Source: Peribacillus faecalis (GTDB taxonomy: Bacteria > Bacillota > Bacilli > Bacillales > DSM-1321). Taken from it: a stretch of DNA of 64,000 nt. Numbering within the stretch: the first letter of the stretch is position 1; every line of letters begins with the position of its first letter. Below are positions 16,650 to 24,569 of this stretch, piece after piece. The notes under the pieces were generated by a model, which worked only from the letters and a program-made list of their open reading frames with translations, had not been told where the DNA came from and did no database searches. The DNA is taken from the NCBI RefSeq assembly GCF_014712675.1, contig NZ_JACXSI010000010.1:1-64000 (forward strand), in the 5' to 3' direction. Made by a program: the position numbers and the translations under genes.

Positions 16650-17822
16650 TTATCGTTTCACCTCATCCATTAGATAAGCAACGAACTGCTCATCTCTTAG
16701 CAGCCATGCTCCTTCATTCCTTTTTAAAAACAATTCTCCTTCTTGAAAGCTGTTGAAGCTTTGCTCCAGCTTCTTTTTATTTTTTTCGATTTCCCACAAC
16801 TGGTCATTCGGGTATAAAAAAAATACTTCTCCCTGCGAATTTTTATATAACGAACCGAACGAGGATTCTTTTACGTTATAGCGATTCCACTTCGCATCTT
16901 CCCGTATTGGCTCGAGGTGGAAAGTATCCTCTACAAATCGCTTATACGCTTCATTAGATAAAGAGCAGCCAGACGCCTTCTGATGTCCTCCGCCGCCATA
17001 ATAATCCGCAATTTCAGAGACATCGATATGATCATGAATCGTGCGGAGGGCAATTCTTTTAGATCCTATATTGAGCATTACAATAAAGTCTAGATGCGGA
17101 AAAGCCTTGCCTAGTTCATTCCCTAACTCCGAATGATAGGATTCCGCATAAACAACACCGGCTAATTTTCCGTCCGTCTCTTTCTGAACAAGCTCTCTTT
17201 TTTTTCTGCGAATATAACGGTCAATCTTATTTTCTTCTACTTTTAACAGCTGCTTCTCGAGATCGTCGAAATCAAAATGCTCTGCTGTCTGCAAACGTTC
17301 AAGCATTTTATCTTCGAATTCCTCAATGGACACTAAAAAGAAAAGTGTATTGAGTCGATGCGCTTGATGATTTTCATTCTGCTCCCATTCCCATGTGTCA
17401 TATTGTCTGACAAGTTCTACAAATTCTGTGACAGCGTCCATTTTCTCCAAAAAGCCTTTTGAAATTAAGTAATCGTAAAACAAAGATGTTGCCGATGCCA
17501 GACGCCCCTCCTCATCTTCTACAACGACAGAACCCCACTCATATTCATTAAGATGCAGTGCAGTTTTATGGTGATCAATCAGTTGTACACGACCATTTAC
17601 TTGATAAAACTCGTTTAATTTCTCTTCATTCTCTTCGTTGGGAGATAAATCTGTAATTAACAAACATATTCCTTTTCTGTCCTCATCCAAAAATTGCTCT
17701 ATTTCTTTATTCAGCGACGCAATGGAATTGTAGCGCACATTCACTTTCTCACGAAAAGCAAGTCTCGCTAAAATGCCGCATCCTACTCCATCTAAGTCAT
17801 TATGGCTCAATAATTGATACAT
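16650..17822 (-). CDS. nrnB: DHH-DHHA1 phosphoesterase, NrnB-like oligoribonuclease
   Basis: About 390 aa. DHH-domain motifs are in order: SHNDLDGVGCG at the N terminus, LLITDLSP, LIDHHKT; then the DHHA1 nucleotide-binding signature YYGGGGHQKASGCSL. This matches the B. subtilis NrnB (YngD) layout, an enzyme that degrades short RNA oligonucleotides and pGpG. The frame is open to 17900, but GAGGTG sits 6 bases before the ATG at 17822 and the longer version would run into the terminator of the upstream gene, so the shorter start is preferred. The last 60 residues form an extra C-terminal segment. Confidence 0.85.
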   Translation of the reverse strand: MYQLLSHNDLDGVGCGILARLAFREKVNVRYNSIASLNKEIEQFLDEDRKGICLLITDLSPNEENEEKLNEFYQVNGRVQLIDHHKTALHLNEYEWGSVVVEDEEGRLASATSLFYDYLISKGFLEKMDAVTEFVELVRQYDTWEWEQNENHQAHRLNTLFFLVSIEEFEDKMLERLQTAEHFDFDDLEKQLLKVEENKIDRYIRRKKRELVQKETDGKLAGVVYAESYHSELGNELGKAFPHLDFIVMLNIGSKRIALRTIHDHIDVSEIADYYGGGGHQKASGCSLSNEAYKRFVEDTFHLEPIREDAKWNRYNVKESSFGSLYKNSQGEVFFLYPNDQLWEIEKNKKKLEQSFNSFQEGELFLKRNEGAWLLRDEQFVAYLMDEVKR

Positions 17823-17894
17823 ATATTCCACCTCATGACCGTAGTATGGTTCTGAATCGTGAAAATTATTGCCGGCAGCCTCCTCTGACTTTAA

Positions 17895-17928
17895 ATGCAA
17901 AAAAGCTATCCCTTAGAAAAGGGATAGC
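17895..17928 (-). terminator. Terminator of the enoate-reductase-like gene
   Basis: GCTATCCCTT (17905-17914) and AAGGGATAGC (17919-17928) form a perfect 10-bp stem with a 4-nt loop, and TTTTTT follows on the minus strand. Confidence 0.92.
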
Positions 17929-17948
17929 CATTTGTAGATCTATTGAAA

Positions 17949-19946
17949 TTACATTACACCAATTTTTTTCAATGTATCTGTAATGTTTCTTCCTTCACGA
18001 ACACCGTCCATGATTTTACGAGCGCGTTGGCTGTCACCGATGTTTACGAATTCAATGCCTTGTTTAGCGAAATGTTTCTGAAGCAATTGAACATTTTCGT
18101 TTACCGGTTTCATACCAAGACATACGAATCCATAATCGAATTCAAGGTTCATGTCTTCGCCTTCATATTGTAATTTAAAGTGATCAGAAGCTACTTCCAT
18201 TAATGAAGTGTTTGTGTGAACTGTTACGTTTTTTTCTTTGATCATGCTCATCATTGAGATGCGAGTGATGTGGTCTAAGTCACGTCCAAGCATTGGAAGT
18301 CTTTCTACGATTGTTACATTTGCTCCTCTTTCAGAGAAATATTCAACAACGTCAAGACCTACTGCTCCACCACCGATTACAGCAATGTTTTTGCCTTCAA
18401 CATCTGTGTTGTTAAACTCATCAAGGTTACCTAATAAGCCCATGATTGAGAAAATATTTTCGTTTTCTTTATCGATACGCTCTAATAAACCTTTGATTGG
18501 CGGTAATAATGGTTGAGAACCTGTCGCATTGACAACAACATCTGGCTTAAATTTCTCGATAGTTTCGATATCTGCTCTTGTGTTAGTGAATGTAATCAGG
18601 TTTTTCAAGCTTTCCGCACGACGGACTAAATAGTTAGGGAAATCGGCAATACGGTTTTTCGCCGGTAATGTTGCGATTTCACGAGCAAGACCGCCTAAGT
18701 ATGGCTTTTGCTCAAATAAGTATGTTGTGCATCCTACTTCAGCTGCAGTACATGCTGCCTCAAGACCTGCCGTACCACCACCGATTACAACAACGTTTGT
18801 TGTTTCTGCAACACGGCTTTCTTTATGCGCATCTTCCACATAAAGGTTCGGGTTGATTGTGCATCGGATCGGACGGTTTAAACCGATTCGGTGTCCGGCA
18901 CAACCGATGTTACATGAAATACATTTACGGATCATTTCTTCGTTTGCAGATTGAACTTTATTTACCCAGTTTGGATCAGCAATCAGACCGCGACCCATAC
19001 CAATTAGATCTGCATGTCCATCAGCAATGATTTGATCTGCTACTTGCGGATTACGGATATTACCTGTTGTCATTGTCACTTTGCCGAATTTCTCTTTAAC
19101 AGCTTTCGCCATGTATGAACGCCAGCCATCTGGAAGGTTCATTTGGTCGATTTGGTAATGAACTGAGTCATTTACAGCTGCAGATACGTTGAAAATATCT
19201 ACTTCATCGTTCAAGTATTCAAGTATTTGTAGAGTATCTTCTAAAGTGTTACCTCCAGCTAATAAGTCATCAGCGCTGAAACGAAGCATAATCGGGAAGA
19301 ATGGTCCTACTTCAGCACGAACACGATCGATGACCATACGAGCAAAACGAGCACGGTTTTCATAGCTTCCGCCAAACTCGTCTGTACGATCGTTGTATAA
19401 TGGGGATAAGAATTGGCAAATTAAATACGAGTGACCCGCATGAATTTCAACAGCGTCAAAACCAGCAGCTTGTGCGCGTTTAGCAGCTTTACCGTACTTC
19501 TCAACGATTTCTAAAATTTCTTCCTTAGACAATGGTCTTGGAGTTGCTCCGCCAGTTTTAGAAGGAATGTTAGAAGCTGAAACCGGTTGAAGGCCTTCGA
19601 TGCGGTCAGGTACTGCTGATGCACCGGCATGGTTAATTTGGATTGATACGCAAGTACCATATTTGTGTAATGTTTCTGTTAAGTTATATAGACCTGGGAT
19701 ATATTTATCATGGTCGATACGGATTTGTGTTGTACCGTTAGATCCTAATGGAAAGTCAACGTTGGCATTCTCAACGATAATTAGACCAGTGCCGCCTTTT
19801 GCTCTTTGTTCATAGTAGCTGATGTGATCTTCATTGAATTCACCGTGCTGTCCTCCAAAGTTAGTACCCATAGGAGGCATAACAATACGGTTTTTAAGTG
19901 TCATCATTTTTACTTGTAAAGGTTCAAAAATATGTTGATAAGTCAT
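17949..19946 (-). CDS. Fe-S flavin NADH:enoate/2,4-dienoyl-CoA reductase family enzyme
   Basis: 665 aa. Residues 1-340 are an old-yellow-enzyme FMN barrel (GTNFGGQHGEFN, QINHAGASA, VEIHAGHSYL with the catalytic-type Tyr, GMGRGLIADP). A [4Fe-4S] site follows with cysteines at about 342, 345, 349 and 362 (CISCNIGC). The C-terminal half has two dinucleotide folds (VIGGGTAGLEAA near 388, VIGGGAVGLDVVEY near 524) for FAD and NAD(P)H. The family moves electrons from NAD(P)H to an activated C=C bond. Its promoter shares LysR and Crp/Fnr-type sites with the aroE and aroD operons, so I infer a role in hydroaromatic acid metabolism, perhaps reducing dehydroshikimate or a derivative. A fatty-acid dienoyl-CoA role is the alternative. 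Confidence 0.88.
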   Translation of the reverse strand: MTYQHIFEPLQVKMMTLKNRIVMPPMGTNFGGQHGEFNEDHISYYEQRAKGGTGLIIVENANVDFPLGSNGTTQIRIDHDKYIPGLYNLTETLHKYGTCVSIQINHAGASAVPDRIEGLQPVSASNIPSKTGGATPRPLSKEEILEIVEKYGKAAKRAQAAGFDAVEIHAGHSYLICQFLSPLYNDRTDEFGGSYENRARFARMVIDRVRAEVGPFFPIMLRFSADDLLAGGNTLEDTLQILEYLNDEVDIFNVSAAVNDSVHYQIDQMNLPDGWRSYMAKAVKEKFGKVTMTTGNIRNPQVADQIIADGHADLIGMGRGLIADPNWVNKVQSANEEMIRKCISCNIGCAGHRIGLNRPIRCTINPNLYVEDAHKESRVAETTNVVVIGGGTAGLEAACTAAEVGCTTYLFEQKPYLGGLAREIATLPAKNRIADFPNYLVRRAESLKNLITFTNTRADIETIEKFKPDVVVNATGSQPLLPPIKGLLERIDKENENIFSIMGLLGNLDEFNNTDVEGKNIAVIGGGAVGLDVVEYFSERGANVTIVERLPMLGRDLDHITRISMMSMIKEKNVTVHTNTSLMEVASDHFKLQYEGEDMNLEFDYGFVCLGMKPVNENVQLLQKHFAKQGIEFVNIGDSQRARKIMDGVREGRNITDTLKKIGVM

Positions 19947-20030
19947 TTATATTTTTCCTTTCTATTAATTCTAAAAGTAGAATTCTATTCACTATTTCCT
20001 TGCAACCATCTATAACGTAAAAATACCTAT

Positions 20031-20046
20031 TGTGATTGTTTTCACA
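20031..20046. promoter_or_regulatory. Crp/Fnr-type palindrome in the enoate-reductase leader
   Basis: TGTGATTGTTTTCACA fits TGTGA-N6-TCACA. It is about 85 bases before the start codon at 19946 and about 62 bases after the inferred transcription start. Confidence 0.6.
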
Positions 20047-20106
20047 TTTCGTTACAATATTAATCTCATTTACGTTATGTATATGTTTGTTGTATCACTA
20101 CATAAA

Positions 20107-20136
20107 ATTATACGGCGATGATATATAAATAATCTA
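20107..20136 (-). promoter_or_regulatory. Promoter of the enoate-reductase-like gene
   Basis: On the minus strand TAGATT (20136-20131) and TATAAT (20112-20107) are 18 bases apart. The preceding CAATTAGAT block is shared with the two aroE promoters. Confidence 0.6.
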
Positions 20137-20156
20137 ATTGGTTTTTGCCGTATTAT

Positions 20157-20175
20157 TGATAGGTTTTTTCTATAG
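20157..20175. promoter_or_regulatory. LysR-type box between the reductase and its regulator
   Basis: TGATAGGTTTTTTCTATAG has half-sites 13 bases apart, centred near -66 of the reductase promoter. It ends just upstream of the lysR ribosome binding site, so binding could also repress lysR, the usual LysR autoregulation. Confidence 0.6.
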
Positions 20176-20190
20176 AAAGGATAGAAATTG

Positions 20191-21102
20191 ATGAATTTAA
20201 GACAACTTTACTATTTCCGCTCTCTGGCTAAAGTAGAACATTATACTCAAGCAGCTGCTGATCTTTCAATTACGCAGCCTAGCTTAAGTCATGCGATTTC
20301 AGAGCTTGAAAAAGAACTGGGCGTTTATTTATTTGAGAAACAAGGGAGAAATGTCAGACTGACAAAATACGGACGTTCTTTTCTTGAATATGTAGAAACT
20401 GCCTTGGATGTGCTGGAAAAAGGCGAAAAAAAGATGCAGAAGTTATCAAGCCCGACTCATGGCGTGATAGACTTAGCATTTATATATACGCTTGGTGCTC
20501 GCTTCATTCCGAAAGTCATTCAGGACTTTTCTAAAATTGAGGCCAATAAAAACATCAGCTTCTCTTTCAGCCAAGGTGTAACAAAAAATATTATTCAAGG
20601 ACTAAAAGATGAAAAGTACGACTTGGCTTTCTGCTCCTATGTGGAAAATGAGCCAGATATCGATTTTATTCCGATCGCTGAACAAGAGCTTGTTGTTATT
20701 GTACCGAAAGACCATCCGTTAGCGGATAAAGACAGTATTCATTTAAAGGAGACTGCCCCATACCCGATAGTTTTCTTTAATCGCGAAAGCGGTATTCGAC
20801 CGACCATAAACAGTTTATTTGCCGAAGCGAATATCAAACCGAAAATTGTATGCGAAGTCGAGGAAGACAGTGCTATCGCCGGACTTGTATCGGTCAATTA
20901 TGGAATAGCGGTTATGCCGCGAATAGCTGCTCTCGATCAATATGATGTGAAAATATTATCTATTGAAGAGCCTGCTTACAAGCGAAGCATTTATCTTGCC
21001 AGTCTTAAAAATCACTATTTAGCACCTGCTGTCTGTAATTTTCGCGATTTTGTCATTACATTTGCCGCTGAGAACCAAGCACATTCTAAGTATTTGCTTT
21101 AA
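20191..21102 (+). CDS. LysR-family regulator, QuiR-like
   Basis: About 303 aa. The N-terminal winged helix-turn-helix (NLRQLYYFRSLAKVEHYTQA, then LSITQPSLSHAISELEKELG) is followed by a linker helix and a LysR substrate-binding domain from about residue 90. It is divergent from the enoate-reductase-like gene, and the shared upstream box recurs before both aroE units, so it is the best candidate activator of this regulon. In Listeria the LysR protein QuiR activates a shikimate/quinate operon with similar gene content (recalled knowledge); the inducer here is inferred to be shikimate or quinate. TTG at 20188 is an alternative start; AGAAAGG is 10 bases before the ATG. Confidence 0.85.
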   Translation: MNLRQLYYFRSLAKVEHYTQAAADLSITQPSLSHAISELEKELGVYLFEKQGRNVRLTKYGRSFLEYVETALDVLEKGEKKMQKLSSPTHGVIDLAFIYTLGARFIPKVIQDFSKIEANKNISFSFSQGVTKNIIQGLKDEKYDLAFCSYVENEPDIDFIPIAEQELVVIVPKDHPLADKDSIHLKETAPYPIVFFNRESGIRPTINSLFAEANIKPKIVCEVEEDSAIAGLVSVNYGIAVMPRIAALDQYDVKILSIEEPAYKRSIYLASLKNHYLAPAVCNFRDFVITFAAENQAHSKYLL

Positions 21103-21182
21103 ATCAGTCCGGGCATATTGGTTTTAACTGTTCGCTCTGCTGCGACCGAAAGATCCTTCAGAGCGACAGCATTAAAATAAAC

Positions 21183-22382
21183 CTACGCTTCCTTATACAC
21201 CTTTTCCTTATTTGAAGCATTCCACATTCCTTGATTATTTCCACGTATAATGAAGAGTCCAATTAGCATAACAATGCAAATTAACGCCGAGCCAATAAAC
21301 GGCAAAATAATATGTATCGAAAAGATAAATCCGCCAAATAACGGGCCAAGTACCCTTCCTAAACTGTCCATCGTTTGATCAAGCCCCATCGTGATTCCTC
21401 TTCCTATTTGCTCTTGTTTCGACAATAATGCCATCACAGTCGGCCGGACAAACGCCATGCCGACACCTACAGCAACGGAACCTGCGGCAATAAGCCATAT
21501 ATAACCTGAAAATGCGATACATAAGTAGCCGGCTGTACATAATATAAAGCCCCATTTTATAATCCAATAATCTGAATTCCATTCGTACAAGTAATTTAAT
21601 AAGAAGAATTGCACAAATGCGGAACCGCCGGCAAACAAACTGAAGCATAAACTGACTTGCCAAGGATCAGCGGCAAACTTCTCGATCATAAAATAGCCAA
21701 GAATCGCAAATAAACTGGATGCCGCCAATGCTTTCCCGAGCGTCAGCATATAAAGTTCGCGATAACCGGTCTTTGTTACATATGATAATGAACCAAGGAA
21801 GCTGACATTTTCTTCAGATTTCTTCACTTGCTGTTTCTCCGGCTCTTTAATGAAAATAAAAACGAACGGCAAAGAAATTAACGATAAGCAGCCTGCAACG
21901 ATAAACGGCGCGTTCATACCAAACGGTGAAAAAATACCGCCAATCGCAGGACCGCATAAAAATCCAAGGCTATTAACTGCTCCCATCTTTGCCATAGAAA
22001 TACCCCTTTGTTCATCATTGGTTGAATCCGCGACAATCGTTAAAGCAGCCGGAATTGAACCGGAAGAAAGAACGGCCCCAATAACACGTGCAAGCAGCAA
22101 CTGTATGTATGATTTAACAAATATAACGGCCAGGAAGGCAACAGCAAATCCTGCCAAACCGATAAACAATACTTTTTTTCGGCCAAAACGATCAATGAAG
22201 CGACCCCAAATCGGGGTTGCAACAAGCTGTGCAACAGCCCATCCTGTTACCAGGCTTCCCATTTCAAAGGCCGATAAACCAAGTCGTTCTGCAACGTACG
22301 GCAAACTCGGAAACACTATGCCGTAGCCGGTCATAGTCAAAAACATAACAAAAGCCAATATGATAAATGCCTTCCGGTTCAT
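21183..22382 (-). CDS. MFS drug-type efflux transporter (Bmr/Blt/TetA-like)
   Basis: 399 aa with 12 predicted membrane segments. It has the loop 2-3 signature GRFIDRFGRKK (about 60-70) and a helix-5 region (GPAIGGIFSPFG) typical of the DHA1 proton-antiport drug family (motif C, GPxxGG). It is not closely related to the two permeases at 7.6-10.1 kb. GGGGAG lies 7 bases before the ATG. It converges with the LysR gene across an 80-base gap containing a CGCTCTG...CAGAGCG hairpin at about 21130-21160. The substrate is unknown. Confidence 0.82.
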   Translation of the reverse strand: MNRKAFIILAFVMFLTMTGYGIVFPSLPYVAERLGLSAFEMGSLVTGWAVAQLVATPIWGRFIDRFGRKKVLFIGLAGFAVAFLAVIFVKSYIQLLLARVIGAVLSSGSIPAALTIVADSTNDEQRGISMAKMGAVNSLGFLCGPAIGGIFSPFGMNAPFIVAGCLSLISLPFVFIFIKEPEKQQVKKSEENVSFLGSLSYVTKTGYRELYMLTLGKALAASSLFAILGYFMIEKFAADPWQVSLCFSLFAGGSAFVQFFLLNYLYEWNSDYWIIKWGFILCTAGYLCIAFSGYIWLIAAGSVAVGVGMAFVRPTVMALLSKQEQIGRGITMGLDQTMDSLGRVLGPLFGGFIFSIHIILPFIGSALICIVMLIGLFIIRGNNQGMWNASNKEKVYKEA

Positions 22383-22479
22383 TTCAGTTTCTCCCCGTTT
22401 CGTAAATCAAGATTATTTCGTATTAAGAAATATATTCTCTAAGCAAATTTTTATCCCTTCATCAATCATTCGACAAATG

Positions 22480-22495
22480 TTGAAAACGCTTCCAA
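22480..22495. promoter_or_regulatory. Candidate CcpA (cre) site upstream of the acyl-CoA ligase
   Basis: TTGAAAACGCTTCCAA fits the cre consensus WTGNAANCGNWNNCAW at every fixed position. It overlaps a possible -35 (TTGAAA) about 60-75 bases before the ATG, which would place fatty-acid activation under carbon catabolite repression. Confidence 0.6.
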
Positions 22496-22555
22496 AAATA
22501 AAAATAATCTGCTACACTTTCTAGCTAGGTACACTATTATTAAGGGAGGTAAATT

Positions 22556-24112
22556 ATGCTTTTAACGAATCTATTAGATTTTTCGCTGGAGCAATATGGA
22601 GAATACCCTTTTCTCTACTTCAATGACATTGCCTACACAAATGAAGACACCATCGTTTATTCAAAAAAGATATCTGTTTTGCTGAGAAGTCTCGGAATTT
22701 GTGACGGAGAGCGCGTCGTTGTCAGTCTTCCGAACTGTCCTGAGGTGATTTTCTCCTACCAAGGTATTTTAAGAGCCAAAAATATTGTTGTACCTGTCAT
22801 GTTCCTATTGCACCCCTCTGAGATCCACTTCATTCTTAATGATTGCAAAGCTAAAGCAATTATTACTTCATCCCTCGTGCTGCCTAAATTAGTAGAAGCT
22901 GCTAAAAACCTTCCATATAAACCGACCTTTATCGTTGCAGATGAAATCCAAAACAAAAATGACTCTGAAAATATTGATATTATTGAACTGCATAAAGCAA
23001 TAGAAGAATGTGACGAAAACAAAGAAGAGCTTATAGATGCTTCGGAATCAGATGTTGCGGTTATCCTTTATACATCAGGTACGACAGGCAGACCAAAAGG
23101 TGTGATGCTTACCCATAAAAATCTATATTCCAGTGCGCGAACTGCCTATGAAATGACAATTGAAAACGGTGATCATGAGCCAAATACAACAATCGGTGTT
23201 TTGCCGCTTGCCCACATATACGGATTCACAACGATGAATACAAACTTTCTGTTAGGGAATTCCGTTGTTGTTTTCCCTACTTTTGATCTCGATCAATTAT
23301 TCCGATGCATTGAAAAATATAAGGTTAAAAGCATCGGCTTAGTTCCGGCTATGATTCATGCGATGGTACACGCGCCACAAAGCGACCAATACGATTTATC
23401 CAGTCTTGAATCTGTCATCAGCGGTTCAGCCTCTCTTCAAGTCGCCTTAATACAGGCATTCAAAAAGAAATTCAACGCTGAGATCCGTGAAGGTTACGGT
23501 CTTTCCGAAGCTGCCCCTGTAGTATCTTCACATCGTGACGGCATCTCGATTAAATATGGCTCTGTCGGCATTCCGATTCCTGGAATAGAAGTACGGGTCA
23601 TAGATAACAACGGCAATGATGTTGATCGTGGAGAAGTAGGTGAATTAATTGTAAAAGGTGACAATATTACGCCGGGATACTACGGCTTAGAAGAAGAAAC
23701 GAAAAAAGCTATCAAAGACGGCTGGCTATATACCGGCGATCTTGTGAAAATGGACGAAGACGGCTATCTTTACATCGTAGACCGGAAGAAAGATCTCATT
23801 ATCCGTGGCGGCTTTAATGTGTATCCTCGTGATTTGGAAGAAGTAATTGCCGCGCACGAAGATGTTTCTGAAGCAGCTGTCATCGGTGTGCCTGATGAGA
23901 AAATGGGCGAAGAAATTATCGCCTGCGTTATAAAAAAGCCGGGAGCTGCTGTCACAGAAGCTGAGCTTATTGCCTATACCCAGCAAAGATTCGCAAAATA
24001 CAAAACACCGAAACATGTGTTTTTCTTAGATGAATTGCCGCGCACAAGTGTCGGAAAAATATTGAAACGCAAACTGCGCGATTTATATGAGAATGCTAAT
24101 CTGACAAAATAA
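22556..24112 (+). CDS. Long-chain fatty-acid-CoA ligase (AMP-binding family)
   Basis: 518 aa. It activates a carboxylic acid to acyl-AMP and then acyl-CoA. The P-loop-like motif YTSGTTGRPKG is near residue 172, GYGLSEAAPV near 320, and YTGDLVKMDEDGYLYIVDRK near 395, followed by the C-terminal lysine motif TSVGKILKRKL. Length fits the LcfB/YhfL type. GGGAGG lies 7 bases before the ATG. It is monocistronic in the plus direction, facing the MMPL operon across a structured intergenic region. The chain length of the substrate cannot be read here. Confidence 0.88.
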   Translation: MLLTNLLDFSLEQYGEYPFLYFNDIAYTNEDTIVYSKKISVLLRSLGICDGERVVVSLPNCPEVIFSYQGILRAKNIVVPVMFLLHPSEIHFILNDCKAKAIITSSLVLPKLVEAAKNLPYKPTFIVADEIQNKNDSENIDIIELHKAIEECDENKEELIDASESDVAVILYTSGTTGRPKGVMLTHKNLYSSARTAYEMTIENGDHEPNTTIGVLPLAHIYGFTTMNTNFLLGNSVVVFPTFDLDQLFRCIEKYKVKSIGLVPAMIHAMVHAPQSDQYDLSSLESVISGSASLQVALIQAFKKKFNAEIREGYGLSEAAPVVSSHRDGISIKYGSVGIPIPGIEVRVIDNNGNDVDRGEVGELIVKGDNITPGYYGLEEETKKAIKDGWLYTGDLVKMDEDGYLYIVDRKKDLIIRGGFNVYPRDLEEVIAAHEDVSEAAVIGVPDEKMGEEIIACVIKKPGAAVTEAELIAYTQQRFAKYKTPKHVFFLDELPRTSVGKILKRKLRDLYENANLTK

Positions 24113-24119
24113 AGAAAAA

Positions 24120-24500
24120 CCGGTACCGGTCCTTCATTAATGAGTTCACTACTTGCTACTACTTCAATGAAAAAGAAGACAAGCGAGAACCGAGATGCGG
24201 AAGCGGCCCAATCAGCCCCGACCTGCATAAGACGAATCACGTAGGAAATTGTAAAATTTCCGGAGTGATTTGGCTTATGACCTCGATGGGCTGGCCGCTG
24301 CAGCTAGACAAGGACTAAGAAGGAACAGCGACTAAGAACACTACGTCCGCATATCTTCGTCGCAGTGACTCTCATCGTGAGAGCTCCACACAAGAAACCC
24401 GCCTTTGGTTTCTTGAGGGAGGCAGCTTAGGCCCGAGCATGTCAGGTATAAGGTTAGACAGCTATCCATGTCCAGAAATATATGCTTCTTATCTCTTAGA
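24120..24500. repeat. Structured intergenic repeat element, about 380 bases
   Basis: This GC-richer stretch is full of hairpins: a 25-bp imperfect stem (24226-24250 with 24255-24279), CTCTCAtcGTGAGAG (near 24371), and CAAGAAACC with GGTTTCTTG (near 24394-24418). Its right end (24449-24495) is repeated in diverged form at 28544-28590. No reading frame looks real. From memory, similar hairpin blocks occur between genes in related Bacillales; I cannot verify this here. It may be a non-autonomous mobile repeat or a structured RNA. Confidence 0.55.
24226..24279. repeat. 25-bp imperfect inverted repeat
   Basis: The left arm begins CATAAGACGAATCAC and the right arm ends GTGATTTGGCTTATG; about 20 of 25 positions pair around a 4-base loop. 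It is the core of the larger repeat element. Confidence 0.85.
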
Positions 24501-24518
24501 AAAACCGGCACCAGTAAA

Positions 24519-24558
24519 AAGAAACAAAGACGGCCGCGCAACTATATATTGCGCGGCC
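24519..24558 (-). terminator. Terminator of the MMPL transporter gene
   Basis: GGCCGCGCAA (24532-24541) and TTGCGCGGCC (24549-24558) form a perfect 10-bp GC-rich stem, followed on the minus strand by G TCTTTGTTTCTTTTT. Confidence 0.9.
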
Positions 24559-24569
24559 GCTTACTCTCT

